Shown: positions 9,572 to 22,034, counted from the first letter of the stretch. The stretch: DNA of 64,000 bases from Dasypus novemcinctus (GCF_030445035.2 NC_080694.1:74229147-74293146); one strand, 5' to 3'. A program made the numbers and translations. Notes: generated by a model not told the origin, from the letters alone.

Positions 9572-10050
9572 CCCTTATTTTTTTCCCTCCCCTCCCCTCT
9601 CCTGCCCCCCTCCCCTCCCATTCCCCCTTCCCCTCCCCTTCTATCTCTCTGCTGGTTTTTGCTGTCTGTATCCATTCTCTGTGTGATCTTCTGTATCTTT
9701 CTCTTTTTGTCTTCTCTTCCCATTTTTCTTCTCGAGGATTCACCGGGATTCGATCCTGTGGACCTCTGATGTGGAGAGAGGTTCCCTGTCACTTGTGTCA
9801 CCTCAGTTCCTGGACTCTGTTGCATGTTTCCTTGGACTCTCCCCTTCATTTCTCCTTTGTGTGTTATCATCTTACTGTGTGACTTGCACAGACACTGGCT
9901 TGCCATGCAGGCACTTACACGGCACACTGTGAACACTGTGTGGGCACTAGCTCACTGCACAGGCGTGCTCTTTTTGGTTTCACCAGGAGGCCCAGAGATT
10001 GAACCCAGGTCCTCCCATAAGGTAGGCAGAAGACAAATCACTTGAGCAAC
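9572..10050 (-). mobile_element. Old DAS-like SINE, minus strand
   Basis: It opens with a T- and C-rich tail, then holds the diverged SINE body. It ends with the complement of a tRNA-like head, where a GATTGAACCC-type B box is visible near 9997. The element sits within L1 ORF2. A degenerate repeat (catcccttat / catccgttctta) flanks it. Confidence 0.65.
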
Positions 10051-10206
10051 ATCCGTTCTTAATGAAAGTACACAGAACTAGCAATAGAAGGAAACTTCTC
10101 AACATGCTTAAGGACACAATATGAAAAACTCACAGCCAGCATCATATTCAATGTCAAGAGATAGGAAAGTTTCCCCTAAGATTAGGGACAGGACAGGGAT
10201 GTGCAC
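10051..10206 (+). mobile_element. L1 ORF2 fragment (catalytic region)
   Basis: The plus strand reads on from the segment that ends at 9571 and covers the region leading to the conserved reverse-transcriptase block. It is broken off at 10206 by the repeat starting TGTGGCAGTTTG. Confidence 0.7.
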
Positions 10207-10711
10207 TGTGGCAGTTTGAAATCATTTTATGAATCCCAAAAAGAGAAATATTAGGTTTTAAATGAGCCCATTCCTATGGTGTGAGACTGATTTGACTGGA
10301 TTACATCAGGGGATGTGATTCATGTTGAGTCTCCGCCCTCTTACTGGGTCTGATATAAAAGGAGATGTGGAGAATAAAGGGAGCAGGCACTTGATTCTGC
10401 AATGTGAGAGTGAGGATTTCTTAAGTACAAAGCCCCCAAGAGGCTGGTCCAGGGAGCAGCTCAGGAGGAGAGGAGCTGCTGGGTGCCTGAGAGCAGAGCT
10501 CAACTTGGGAAGAGAGCAGAAGAGTGGAGAATGATAAAGAAATACTGGAAGGAGACAAGCCCTGTGTCTGGCCACTCACAGCTGAGCTCCAGGGGACAGG
10601 AGATTCTGGAGGGGAAGGCAGGGAGCTCCACAGAGATGGGCGCCATCTTGCTTCTCCACATGGGAACACACCAGGATCCACAGTCGCTGACTTTGGTGAG
10701 AAAGCACCTCT
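10207..10711 (+). repeat. Xenarthran interspersed repeat, left part
   Basis: The block begins TGTGGCAGTTTGAA and follows a sequence I know as common in xenarthran genomes; an LTR is likely. Its continuation (GGTCCCCTGAGTTGGAC and following) lies at 18200-18290, more than 7 kb away, because an L1 fragment and provirus B were inserted between. Confidence 0.55.
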
Positions 10712-10949
10712 TTTTTTTTTTTTCCATTTTATTTTTTTTATTATTTTTTAAAATTTTATTCATTTTGCAAAAATATTACATTCAAAAAATATGAGGTCTC
10801 ATTCAACCCCACCACCCCCACCCCACCACTCCCCCCCAGCAACACTCACTCCCATCATCATGACACATCCATTGCATTTGGTAAGTACACCTCTGGGCAT
10901 CTCTGCACCTCATGGTCAATGGTCCACATCATAGCCCATACTCTCCCAC
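10712..10949 (-). mobile_element. 5'-truncated L1 3' end
   Basis: A poly(T) head (the L1 tail on the minus strand) leads into the xenarthran L1 3' UTR. A 14-bp duplication flanks it: GAGAAAGCACCTCT at 10698-10711 and GAGAAAGGACCTCT at 10950-10963, with one mismatch. Confidence 0.8.
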
Positions 10950-10966
10950 GAGAAAGGACCTCTTAT

Positions 10967-11561
10967 TGAAGCAGGCCAGTAAGGTAGGGAATCAATAGAT
11001 GGATCTGGAACCTGGCAGAGAGTCCACAAGACATAAATAACCCCCAAGATGTCTGCTAGAAGACCCTCCCCAAGGTTCTGCCTCTCAGAAGAAGACCTCC
11101 TCTAGAAGCCAGGAGAAGCCCGGGATATTCCCCAAGGACTTTATCATTGGGCCCTACTGGGAGAGAGATGGGAGTAATAAGCAATCACAATGGTGAGCAG
11201 CTGGAGCTCCTCCCCTTCCATTAGCAAAGGGGTGGATAATTAACAGTTCAAAGAGTGGTGCCAGGCTTAAGTTCACTCTCTTGCCTCTGGACCCCAACTC
11301 TGGCTGCCTTCTCCCCCTCCTTGGATCACCACGCAAGTAAACCTGGGGATTTATAACCTATAATGGGAAATTGTAGCCTGTAAACCAGCCCTCTTTATCA
11401 CTTTTCAGCCCCTTCCTCTCTACCTGGAACCACTGATTTGTTATTTTCTCCCATTTCTCTTCCCTCCCTACCTAAATAAATTACTGGCCTAACTCACCTG
11501 ATGTGTTCTTGAAATTCATTTCTGCAGCATAACCAAAGAACCTAAATAAAATCTGGTAACA
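10967..11561 (+). repeat. Provirus B 5' LTR
   Basis: A 595-bp LTR beginning TGAAGCAGGC and ending CTGGTAACA, with an AATAAA signal at about 11474. Partial copies of the same family occur at 20875-21135 (minus) and 22035-22145 (plus). Confidence 0.85.
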
Positions 11562-14160
11562 TATTTGGAAGTCAGCCAGGGCTTTTTGGTGAGTGAAACT
11601 ATGGCCTACAACTCTTATAATGCCTTCCTTTGGCTCTCCATTTTACATGGGTTCACCTACAAGCCCCCAAAGGATGTAATTCTGGGAGGGAAGGGGCCAG
11701 GGCCCAGGGATTCTCTGCATCCATGCCGTGGGCCCAGGCTTGTGAGATCTGACCCCAGCCAGGATGGCTGGGTGATAGGGCAGTGACTTAAATCAAAGTC
11801 CTGCCCAGACAGAGGTTCCCCAGGAGAGCTCCAGGCCCTGCAAACTTCCTTTTCAAGCCCTTTTAGCAGCTGGGGCCTTTGCCCTTGGGCCTGCCTGCTG
11901 CTGCCTTCTCCAACCCTCTCCCCTCAGGGGCAGTGTGGCAATGGCAGAAAGCCTGTGGGACTTGCCCCTCCCAGCAGGTCCATACCTTTGCAAGCAGCTT
12001 TCCTATCCAACCACAGCCAACTACCTGGGGGATGAGGTGGGAAGGCAGCAGGCAGAGCCACAGTGGATCCCACGGGAGTTCCCTTCCCCAGGGGGGTCAC
12101 AGGCCAGGATACCCCTGATCTAACCTGAATCCATGTTCTATCTTCCTACTTCTTGCTACTGAATTTCTCTTGCAGGTTTGTGTTAGGATGCTTTGTTAAG
12201 TCTTAAAAACTGTGAAACTGGGAGAATACCTTTGCTAGCAAGGAAGCTATTGCCTCAGGGACCCAAGGCCTGTTAGCTAGGACAATTAACCTCTAACCAC
12301 TTAATGACCTCTTGATGGCTGGTTTAACTGGGAAACCATCAGAAGGTAAAGTCATAAAACCAGGATAGCTTTAAGAAACACTAAGAATAGGAAGATCTTT
12401 CTTGCCCCTTCTCAAAGGAAGGAGCAATACTGAGGAAGGAGAAATATTTGAGTCAGAAGCACTACTTAGCTTGGCAGCCTCAGGTTGAAATCTATTCAGC
12501 CTGTCTTCCAAGTCCAGAATGCAGCCCTGGGAATGTCTGATGGCAGGGCCTCTGTGATTCCCTGGGGTGGTGGGAATCAGAGAGCAGCCAAATGTTTCCT
12601 GAGGTTTACCTCAGGAACATCTGTTTGGGTCACAGCACAGCCAGTCTCAGATGCTGAAATGGTCAGGGGTGTCAAGATTCAAAGCAGGAAACTGAGTGGC
12701 CCCCATTCCTTGGGCCGATCCACTCAGACAGCAGCCGAAAATCCCCAGAGATGGACATCTCAGGGGCTTTGATTACAGTCCACTGCTCAGACTCCCACCA
12801 ACTTGGCTTTGGTGCACTGATCTGATCACCAGAGGAAGTATCACATATCCCCCAGCCCACAGGGATGCCTGTCAGCCAGCAGGCTCTGAAAATTGAAATT
12901 CTCAGAACACGGGGACAGAGCATCACCTCCAGATTATGTGGAGTGGTGAATGTTTTAGTCAGAGTAGGATTCTGGGATGCCAGGTTTGTCAACTAAAAAG
13001 GTGCTTCTTTGTTCTTCCTAGAATAATGGGCATGGTCTCTAGCCCATCAGTAAACTCCCCACAGGAGTCTCTTCTCAGGAATTAGGAAATTCTATCTACT
13101 GCTGGTCCACATGGCCACAGTAGAGCTGAGAGCAGTCTCTGTATAGGACCCTGAATTCCAGTTAAACCAGTGTAAGAAAAGAGAACAGGTAGATCTGAGG
13201 CCCAGAAACCTCATGCCATGTCTCCTTAAAGAAATGAGAAATTAAACCTCAAACTCCAACTAACTTCCTTTTAGAAACAGCTTTCTGAGTTTAACCTCAG
13301 TTGTGCCTATAAAAAGTATGAATAGTAATCAAGATTTTAAAAAACCTCTCATGCCATCAGTTAAGATCAAAGAGTTCCTAGAAATGCTAAAGATATAAAA
13401 TTCTCTCCTCTTTTAATCAATGGTCAACTAGGTGTTCAACTTTAAAATCTGTGTTTAACTTTGTCAGTTTGCTTGTGCCTAGGAAATCAGATTTGGGGTT
13501 CACCTGTTACAAATTGGATAACAGTGAAAGGTAATCTAAAAATAAGTTTTTAAATGTTAATACTGTCTTGCAGCAGATTTAATGTATAAATCACAAGTAG
13601 AATTTATTTAATTGACAGAAAAGCAGAGAAACTTAACAAAGTTGTTACTGATAAAATTCTTGTGGCTTAGTAAAGGTACCCAATTCACCTTAAAGGAAAA
13701 ACTTACTAGAAAGTGTAGCTAAGAGTTAAGATCATTTGTAGATGCCTTTATATTATAAAACAGTGGAAGGATAATAACTGAAGTCATATTTGGAAAGAAT
13801 TAGCATAAACCTACTATTGTAAATGTAAATTCTAAACTGACCTTACCTTCATTTATGGTCATTTCAAGCCTAGCCTCACCCCTTGCCTTTGCCTATGGTT
13901 ATTTCATAACAGCATCTGCCCTTATGACTCAAGGGAAAGCAAACTTGAGACCTCCCTGTCTCCTGTCCTACTGGTATTAGTGACCCTGCTTTCTCTCATG
14001 GCTCCAAGTGTAGACTATATTGCTGCCTGGTGGTATTCTTGACCCTTGGGATTGAACGTCCAGTCTTCCATTCTAGCGGCTGCTGGAGTCCTGTTATCTC
14101 TGAGGACTAGGAAGTGAAGGAAGCCTCCTGCCTTGACTGTCAGGGTTCCTAAGACTGACA
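11562..14160 (+). other. Provirus B internal region without recognised domains
   Basis: This is the leader and upstream gag area by position. Several short open frames exist, including 60 codons at 11938-12120, but none shows a motif I know. The sequence just after the LTR does not match a primer site that I can name with confidence. Confidence 0.4.
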
Positions 14161-14164
14161 ATTC

Positions 14165-14440
14165 ATGAGAGAAACCAGTTTCCCTGAGGTTTTGATAGCC
14201 TCAGTGAATATCCATAGAATTAGTCTTGCTCATCCAAAGTCTGCTATTGTCAAAATTAAATATAAAGTTCTGAAGCAAAGGGAAAATTGTAAGAAAGCAT
14301 TGGGGACATTTTGGTTACAAGCCATTAATCAAGGAATGAAATTCTTGTGCAAAGCTGCATGGCCACAGTATAAATTAGAGGAAAAAAAGCCTTCAGGGAG
14401 ATCTTTCAAGTGTTGTTTTACAGTTGAACTTGTTTTGTAA
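14165..14440 (+). pseudogene. gag matrix remnant (provirus B)
   Basis: A 91-codon plus-strand frame contains a KFLCKAAWPQYKLEE stretch like the conserved WPxY segment of class I ERV matrix proteins. It has no proper start context and no downstream capsid. It is a decayed fragment. Confidence 0.45.
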
Positions 14441-15719
14441 AGGAATGAAAATTTTAAGTAACTAAATTGTGCTTCTGTGTCAAACTATTCATGCCTGCCT
14501 ATTTGCTCAGTGTATATCTTCATACATTGGGATGATAATATCAAATTAACAAATGAAAACTCTAAGTTCATATTTAATGAAATTAAGGTAAAGAAATGTA
14601 GATCTGCCCTCTTTTAAATGCATGAAGTAAATTCCATTGGTTCCTAATTGTAATCTAAGGTAAATTAACCAGTCTATGTGGTTGTGGTTAATTTTAGAGT
14701 TTGAAAGGCCACCTTCTGAACTGAAGTATTTGAATGGTTAGTTCTAAGGAGACATTGTTAGCTAGAACCCTAAATTGATATTAAAGGCAAAAAGTAACTT
14801 CATAGCAGCGAAACATTTCTGGACGTCACCTCAGTGTGCATCTTCAAGGGGTGGTAATGAAAAGTTACCTTGAGTCCATTGGGATTCTTCAGTTTTCATT
14901 GAAAAAAAATGGAAAAGGTAGTTTTTCCTCTACTACTAAAGTAAAATAGCTGCTAATTAATGTCTTCATGGTAAAAATGTAAAAGTAAGAAGTATTAAAA
15001 ATTAAGTTCATTCATATGCAACACATTGCATTGGAAATGTTTAAAAAGTGTATAAAAGTCAAGAGGTAGACTTCAGCACTGTCAAAATCTCTTGTGCATT
15101 CAAACCAGGCCAACAATACACTGCAGGTTGCCTCTCCATTTGAGTTATTGGCTACATTTGTCACTTACCCCTAAAACAATAAAGATATCTACTGCATCTC
15201 TGGTGGTGCTCCTGAAGTAAATGGAAACTACATTGCAGTTTCAAACTCCTGCAGCAGCCAACAATGGCTCAATATAGCCAAATGTAAAATGATATTGCCT
15301 CCAGACTGGCACTGTTTCATAGTGCTAAAGGGCACTATGCACCAGGCCAGTGGAATACTGGAACCTACCTTCCTAGCTTCTCTCTAGGGTCAACAGTGCT
15401 GCAGCTTGCTGGCTGCATTGAAAAAAACAACACAAGTGGAGCAATGATCACCAGAGTGCTATGAGGAGAACTTACACATATCTCATTATGGTCTGCTCCC
15501 ATGGAGAAGTAACATGTAAGGTATGGCAAATCCGGAACTTAAACTATTAATTGCAACTCGAAGAGAAACGTATGCATTGAGTAGTACGGTAATTAGTATT
15601 AAGTGCTGTACCTATATCCTACTCTAGATATATGCGATATTGTAGTGATATCTCTTTTATTCAAGATCATGTGCAGAGGGACACTGAACATGTTAAAAGT
15701 TCTTGTGAACTTTATTTTC
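14441..15719 (+). other. Provirus B interior, unassigned
   Basis: AT-rich sequence with no recognisable protease or reverse-transcriptase core. At about 15180-15370 one plus frame is open for some 65 codons and includes CISGGAPEVNGNY. I cannot name it. It could be chance or a fragment of an unrelated retrocopy. Confidence 0.3.
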
Positions 15720-16930
15720 TAAGTAATCAGTGAACATATCGAGAAGATAAAGGAATGGCCACCTTACCTGAGAGCAGTGCAGGCAACAGCCCTTTTAATT
15801 AAAAAATTCACCAAACTAACTTGGGAGCCACCTCTCACAGTCTTCACGCCACACCAGATGAAGGATGTGCTTGAGGCCAGGGGCCACCAGTGGCTCACAG
15901 GTAGCTGGTTAATTAATACCAGGCTCAACTACTAGACACCCCAGAGGTGCAGATAAGTGTGTGTCAGACACTCACCCAGCCACCCTCCTACCAGTAGAGG
16001 GCCCAAATTCAGATCCTGAGAAGCCCCTTCTCCACTCTTGCCTTGAAACTCTTAACCAAAACTACTAAAACTAGATTTAAAAGAGAGCCTCTTGTGAACC
16101 CAAACACTGAATTGTTCACAGATGGAAGCAGTTTTATTAAGGAAGGAATTAAAGAGGAAGACTATGCAGTGGTTTCTCAAGTTGAAACTGTAGAGGCCAA
16201 AGTTTCATCCCCCCAGAACTTCAGCCCAGAAGGCAGAGCTGATTGCCCTCACCTGAAGTTTAAAGCTAGCCGCCTGGAAATGGGCTAATATTTACACAGA
16301 TTCTAAGTATGCTTTCCTTGTCCTTCATACTCTACTGTATAGCAAATGAGGCTTGCTTACTAATAGTAGGTCACCTATTAAGCACAGGCAAGAAATCCTA
16401 GACTCCCTAAAAGCCATAGTGTTACCCCAGGAAATAGCAGTTATGCATTGTCCAGGGCATCAGAAGACAGACCTTGCTATAGCAAAGGGAAATGCTCAAG
16501 CTGAAGCAGCTGCTAAAGTGGCAGCACAAACCCAGGTTTCTCCCGTACCCCTTATTCCAGCACCTGTACCTGTACTTGAAGTTCCACAGTATACCCAGGA
16601 TAAACCAACCAGGGCAGCTATCCTGGGATCCACCCTGGAAGCTGATGGGTAGCTTGTTAAAGATACTCAAGTCTACCTGCCCAGGGTAGTGTAATGGAAA
16701 GTTCTTCTTGGACTTCACCAAGCCACTCCTCTAGGGAAGGATGCCCTAACCAGCTTAACCAAATGAGTTTTTGAAAGACAAAGCCTGGAGACAGTCAAAG
16801 AGATTACCAGGAGTTGCTCAATTAGAGCCAAAATGTAAAGAACTTTCCTCTGTAGTTCTGATCACTCCCACAGCTATTAAAGTTAAAGGAATGTCCAGCT
16901 TAGTGCACAAATCCTAAGTGAAGCCAGCTG
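15720..16930 (+). pseudogene. pol remnant: RT connection, RNase H, integrase (provirus B)
   Basis: From 15760 the plus strand reads as the gammaretroviral RT thumb/connection (EATKL..PLTVFTPHQM-like). RNase H follows, with the first catalytic motif visible as ELFTDGSS near 16108-16131 and the MHCPGHQK block near 16444-16467. An integrase C-terminal stretch (TPTAIKVKGMSS-like) lies near 16867-16902. The frames are split by stops and shifts. The domain order is that of class I ERV pol, with the RT core and most of integrase deleted. Confidence 0.8.
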
Positions 16931-17599
16931 CCCCAGAAAGTGCCAGGTCACCAGAAGTACCTGGCAGGATATACAAATGCCAGTCATTGGATGGCCTGAA
17001 ATACCTCTTCAAGAGAAAAAGCTAAGTAGTGTCTGTGTCAAAATCAGCTGTTCCCTCTAACCCTAACCCAAATGCCTATTGCTAGGGGGAAGGCAAACCA
17101 GACCTTGCCTGTTTTCAACTCCTTTAGCTTAACTAAAAGGACAATGCCCCTTCCCATTCTTCTCCCCTAAGAACTGAAATTGGCAATTTATACCTAACCC
17201 CATTGTCTATTGCAATTTCTATCTAGAGTTAACTGACAACATAAAATAACTCAAGGAAGAATACTGTTTCCCACCAACTTTGAGAAAATGCAGCCTGTGC
17301 AGGCACCTGACCTTTTCTATTTCTGTGGTCCAATATCTTTTTAGTGGGACCATATAGCTTCACAATTCTAATTAAGTCTACTTCTTCTAGAATTAACATC
17401 TTGTTTGCCATATGCAGATTGCATCCAGCTTCACCCAGGATGCCAGATCCATCTTCCTCTGAGATAGAAGAGCAGGAGGGTTTTATACCTTGTCAGGTAG
17501 GGCCTACTGCCCCTAACCAGAAGGAAGTAGCTATGAAGAATGATCATCTCCCTTCAGGAACCCTTTAAGATTAAAGGTTTAAAGGCTCTGAAGGGGTAA

Positions 17600-18195
17600 A
17601 GAAGCAGGCTAGTAAGATAGGGAATTAATAGATGGATCTGGACCCTGGCAGAGAGCCCGCATGACATCAATAACCACCAGAATGACTGCTGGAAGACCCT
17701 CCCCAAGATTCTGCCACTCAGAAGAAGACTTCCTCCAGAAGCCAGGGAGAAGCCCCAGATATTCCCCAAGGACTTTATCCTTGGACCCTCCTGGGAGACT
17801 GATGGGAGAAACAAACAATCGAAATGGTGAACAGCTGGAGCTCCTCCCCTTCCATAACCAATGGGGTGGGATAATTACCAGTTCAAAGAGTGGTGCCAGG
17901 CCTGAGTTGGCTCTTGTGACCCTGTACTCAGACTCTGGCTGCCTCCTCCCCACCTTGGATTACCATGCAAGTAAACCTGGGGGTTTATAACCTATAATGG
18001 GAAGTTGTAGCCTGTAAACCAGCCCTCTTTATCACTTTTCAGCCCCTTCTGTTCTACCTGGGACTCCTGGCCTGTTATTTTCTTCCATTTCTCTTCCCTC
18101 CCTACCTAAATAAATTACTGACTGAACTCATGTGAGGTGTTCTTGAAATTCATTTCTGCAGCATAGTCAAAGAACCTAAATAAAATCTGGTAACA
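17600..18195 (+). repeat. Provirus B 3' LTR
   Basis: It is a 596-bp LTR alignable with 10967-11561 throughout, with many scattered differences, so this provirus is clearly older than provirus A. The first two bases are mutated from TG. The last bases are TAACA, followed by the TTAT duplication. Confidence 0.85.
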
Positions 18196-18199
18196 TTAT

Positions 18200-18300
18200 G
18201 GTCCCCTGAGTTGGACTTTTAACAGTCTTGGAACTGTGAGCTTTTACCCCAAATACATACACTTTATATAAGTCAAGACTTTTCTGGTACTTTGCCCTGG
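18200..18300 (+). repeat. Xenarthran interspersed repeat, right part
   Basis: This is the tail of the repeat that begins at 10207. It resumes after the provirus B target duplication. Confidence 0.5.
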
Positions 18301-19086
18301 TAAATGCCCATTGGGAAATTAAAACAACCACTGCCAATACTCTTACTCAGTATTGTGCTGGAAGTTTTAGCTGGAGCAACTAGACAAGAAGCAGCAATAA
18401 AAGGCCTCCAATTGTAAAGGAAGATGCAAAATGTTCCCTATTTGCAGAAGACGTGATCCTATACAGAGGAAATACTGAAAAGTCTACAATAGACATTAGA
18501 TCTAATAAATGAATTCAGCAAAGTGGCAGGGTAAAAGATCAACACACAAAATATCTGTAGTCTCTATGCACTAGTACTGAGCAATATAAAGAGAAAATCA
18601 AGAAAAAATTTCATTAACAATAGCAAGAAAAAGAATCAAATATCTATAAATGAATTTACCCAGGTATGTAGTGGAATTGTGCACACAAAACAATCTACAA
18701 AACATTGCTGAAAGAAACCAGAGAAGATATAAATGGAAAAATATTCCCTGTTAATGACTGGAAGACCAAATGCTGTTAAGATGACAATTCTATCCAAAAC
18801 AATTTACACTTTCAACACAATCCCAATAACAATTCTAATGGCCTTCTTTGCAGAAATGGGAAAGCCAATCATCAAGTTTATATGGAAGGATAAGAGGACC
18901 CAAATAGCCAAAACATCTTGAAAAGGAAGAATGATGTTGGAGGACTCACATTTCCTATTTTTAAACTTATTACAAAGCTACAGTTATCAAATCAGTGCAA
19001 TCCTAGTACAAGGACAGAAACATCAACCAATGGAACAGAATTGAGAGTTCAAAAATCAACCCTATCTATGGCCAATTAATTTTTTT
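18301..19086 (+). mobile_element. L1 ORF2 fragment
   Basis: The plus strand resumes the L1 cut off at 10206 and runs through the region downstream of the catalytic core. A conserved GMAFFAEMGK-like segment lies near 18840. It is full of stops and is interrupted by a SINE at 19087. Confidence 0.75.
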
Positions 19087-19477
19087 AAAAGATTTATATT
19101 ATTTATTTCTCTGCCCTTTCCCCCCATTGTCTGCACTCTATGTCCATTTGCTGTGCGTTCTCCTGTGTCTACTTGCATTATCCAGTGGCACTGGGAAACT
19201 GCATCTCTTTTTTGTTGCGTCATCTTGTCGCATCAGCTCTCCCTCTGCAGAGCGCCTCTCCTGTACAATCTGTGTTTTTTTCATGTGGGGCAGCTCTCCA
19301 TCTGAGGCACACTCCTTGTGCATGAGGGCCCCCCTGCATGGCATGGCATTCCTTGTGTGTGGCAGCACTGTGTGTGTGGGCCAGTTTACCACATAGGTCA
19401 GGAGGCCCTGGGGATGGAACCCTGGACCCTCCATATGGTAGGCGGATGTTCTATCAGCTGAGCCATGTCTGCTTCCC
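19087..19477 (-). mobile_element. DAS-type SINE, minus strand
   Basis: It starts with a T-rich tail, carries the family body in reverse, and ends with the complement of the tRNA-like head (GGTAGGCGGATGTTCTATCA). CCAATTAATTTTT flanks it on both sides, near 19074 and 19477, so it is a clean insertion into L1 ORF2. Confidence 0.8.
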
Positions 19478-19910
19478 CAATTAATTTTTGACAAGACTGC
19501 CATGTCCACTCAATTGGGAGAGAATATTCTCTTCATGAAATTGTTCTGGGTAAACTGGATACTTATATGTCAGAAAATGAAGGTCCACCCCTACCGCACA
19601 CTACATGTAAACATTAAGTCAAAAGACCTAAATATAAGGAAAATAACTATAAAACTTCTAAAAGAAAACAGGGAAGTATCTTTAGGGCTTTGTGTTAGGC
19701 ATTGGTTTCTTAGACTTTCCACTCAAAGCATGAGCAACAGAAGAGAAAAATAGACAAATTTAAAGCTTTTGTGCATCAAAGGGGTTTAGCATCAGTTAAA
19801 AGACAATCTACAGAATGGAAGGAAATATTTCAAAATTGCACATCTCATAGGGCTAAAATCATGATTAAATAAAGAGCTCCTAAGCTCAACAACAAAAATA
19901 CAAATGAGCT
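19478..19910 (+). mobile_element. L1 ORF2 C-terminal fragment
   Basis: The plus strand continues the same L1 through the region before the ORF2 end. It breaks off at about 19910 where base composition becomes GC-rich. Confidence 0.7.
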
Positions 19911-20870
19911 GCCCCCAGGGGCCTGAGTTCCAGGTGGGGGCTACAGCCTGGGGCTGCAGCAGGAGGGGCTTTGAAGAGGAGGAGGAGGGAAAGGGGCTGC
20001 ACTTGGGTGGCTGTGGCCCAGGGGGAAGGTGGTGGTGCCAACACCCACATCCCCTGCTCCCCTGTCCACCCCCAGGCAGGTCACAGAGGCAGAGGAAGGA
20101 CCCTGCCTGGCCGAGACCCCCAGTGCACTGTGGGCATGGAGAGCTGAGAACAGCTACAGTGGGTGGCGGGAAGCAGCGTCCTGATCCCCTGATGACTACT
20201 GAATGCATCCACCTGACCAAAGGACCAAGCTGGGCAGCAAGGGCTTGGCTGAGCCAGCCCTGGACCTGGGGAGGGTCTGATCTGACCACTCTCCTCTCCA
20301 GGAGTTCTTCTGGTGATGGAGCCCCACCTGGAACACAGCTTGAAAGACAAGAATGTTTTTCTTGGACAAAACAAACCCTTCTGGGGCTCTAGAACTGCAG
20401 GAAAGCTTGTTCCAGGAGCTGCAGAGGAAGCAGCAGGTGGTAAGGTCTCCCAGGACTGAAGATGCAGGAGGCAGAGGAAGAGCCTGGCTTCATTTGGATC
20501 AATGCAAAAGAAACTCTCAGAGTGTATGAAAGCTGTGATAGATGAAAAGGAACTTCTCACGAATCCTACGAGCCCTACACACTCATAGTGGAAGAAGGAG
20601 CTATAAGTGCTGCTCCATCTTAATGACATTGATGCCTATACCTGTGTGAAAGGAGAAGGTTTGGACTCCCAGATGGAGTTTCAGGTGTTTCAGTGTATCT
20701 TGAGGATGGGAGCAGCAGCGAAGGCATGAAGGAGATGGTCAGTTTCCTGCAACTCTGACCAGAACAACGAGGTAGAGGAGCTCAATGGACATCTGAATGC
20801 GAAAATGGCAACAGCAGTGCACAGAAGGTAGGACAGGTCCACAGGCAAAAAGAGCAGGGAGAGAGAGTGC
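19911..20870. other. GC-richer unique segment, possible retrocopy
   Basis: No repeat family is recognised. From about 20400 to 20830 the plus strand has broken stretches that look protein-like (for example KAVIDEKELLT, then NDIDAYTCVKGEG) across shifting frames. This could be a decayed processed pseudogene, but I cannot name the parent. Open frames at 19904-20392 and on the opposite strand are probably chance. Confidence 0.3.
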
Positions 20871-20874
20871 TCAA

Positions 20875-21135
20875 GCCTTGTGGTTTGCTTTTAAATTGCT
20901 AATTATTCCAGCCTGTTGCCAAGGAAGGGAAGGGGGCTCCAGCTGTTTGCTGTTTGGATTATTACCCCACCCATCAATTCCTTAGAGAGGACCCAATGAT
21001 AATGTTTCTAGAGAACATCCAGGACTTTTCCTTGTTCCCAGGGAGAAGTCTTTGTTCTGGGTAGCAGAATCCTGGGGGTGGGGGTCCTCCCATCGTGGGG
21101 TTCCAGATCCATCTATTCCCCATCTTACTAGCCTG
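20875..21135 (-). repeat. Partial LTR of the provirus B family
   Basis: In reverse orientation this matches the 5' half of the 10967-11561 LTR and ends with the complement of its TGAAGCAGGC start near 21135. It is a truncated solo LTR or a rearranged fragment. Confidence 0.7.
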
Positions 21136-21249
21136 CTTCAGTTAGAGACATCTCAAACCCCTCAGAAACATCTGACTAAAGCAGCCTTCACGTCTTTAAC
21201 AATAGAGAAGAGGAAGCCAAACAGGAAAAGTGTAAGTGGGATCAGCTAG

Positions 21250-22034
21250 AGCCTCCCCCCAGCTGCTGCTCTCAGGGTCAATTCCAGGAAACCTGTTTCT
21301 TCTTCCTTCCAGCCACCCTGGGACCCTGTTTCAAGTGTGGACAGGGTGGGCACTGGGCTCACTCCTGCCCTGATCCCAGGCCCCTGGGTTCTTGCCCGTT
21401 GTGTCTTCATAAAGGTCACTGGGAGTCGGACTGTCCTGAAAAGCCGTTTCCAGGCAAGCTCCTCCAGTGCACCCCACAGCCCCAGAGCTGGGACCTTCCT
21501 TTCCAGACCTTCTTGAACTGATGAAAGACGACTGATGGGTCCTGGGTTCAGAACGGCCCTGCATCTTCATCAGTCAGTCCAAGCCGAGGGTTAGCATCAA
21601 GGCTGGAGTAAGCCCACCTCCTTTTTAACTTACACGGGGCCACATACTCAGTCCTCCTAGAGCACTCAGGACCTTTGCCCTCTTCCTCCACCTCTATTGT
21701 GGGGTTGGCAGCATTCCTTCTTCCCTTTAATTACCAAACCTCTCTGCGCTCAATAGAAGATGTCGCTTTCTCTCATCAATTCCTCATAGTTCCTACCTGG
21801 CCCTCCCCACTCTTAGGTCATGACATATTATCCAAACTCCACTCCTCCATTTCATTCACTCTCCCATCCTCCTCAACCAACTTCCTTCTCCTCTTACCAC
21901 CCCAATCCCTCTAACACTCCTGACATTCCTCCTGTATTGTGGGCAGGAGTGAGCCCCCAGGTTTGGAACTAATTCTCCTTTGGTCGCAGCACACCACCAC
22001 CTCCCTGTTGATACCCGACATGGACATGCGCTAG
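21250..22034 (+). pseudogene. gag nucleocapsid and protease remnant (ERV C)
   Basis: Two zinc knuckles are read in one frame near 21325-21460: CFKCGQGGHWAHSC and CPLCLHKGHWESDC, both CX2CX4HX4C. Nucleocapsid with two knuckles binds the viral genome. The protease region follows at about 21640-21850, with an active-site-like TGATYSVL segment whose first residues are altered and a C-terminal LLGHDILSKL. Stops separate the parts. This is a class I ERV on the plus strand. Confidence 0.8.

Larger units (their letters stand above)
10967..18195 (+). mobile_element. Provirus B: gammaretrovirus-like, decayed
   Basis: Two related LTRs (10967-11561 and 17600-18195) in the same orientation enclose remnants of gag and pol on the plus strand. 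The flanking TTAT (10963-10966 and 18196-18199) is a 4-bp target duplication, the size made by gammaretrovirus-like integrases. A short purine tract (AAGGGGTAAA) precedes the 3' LTR. All coding frames are disrupted. The long stretch 11562-14160 has no clear retroviral domain. Confidence 0.85.

Noticed and set aside
20081..20629. 182-codon minus frame
   Set aside because: Low-complexity, no motif, antisense to the possible retrocopy.
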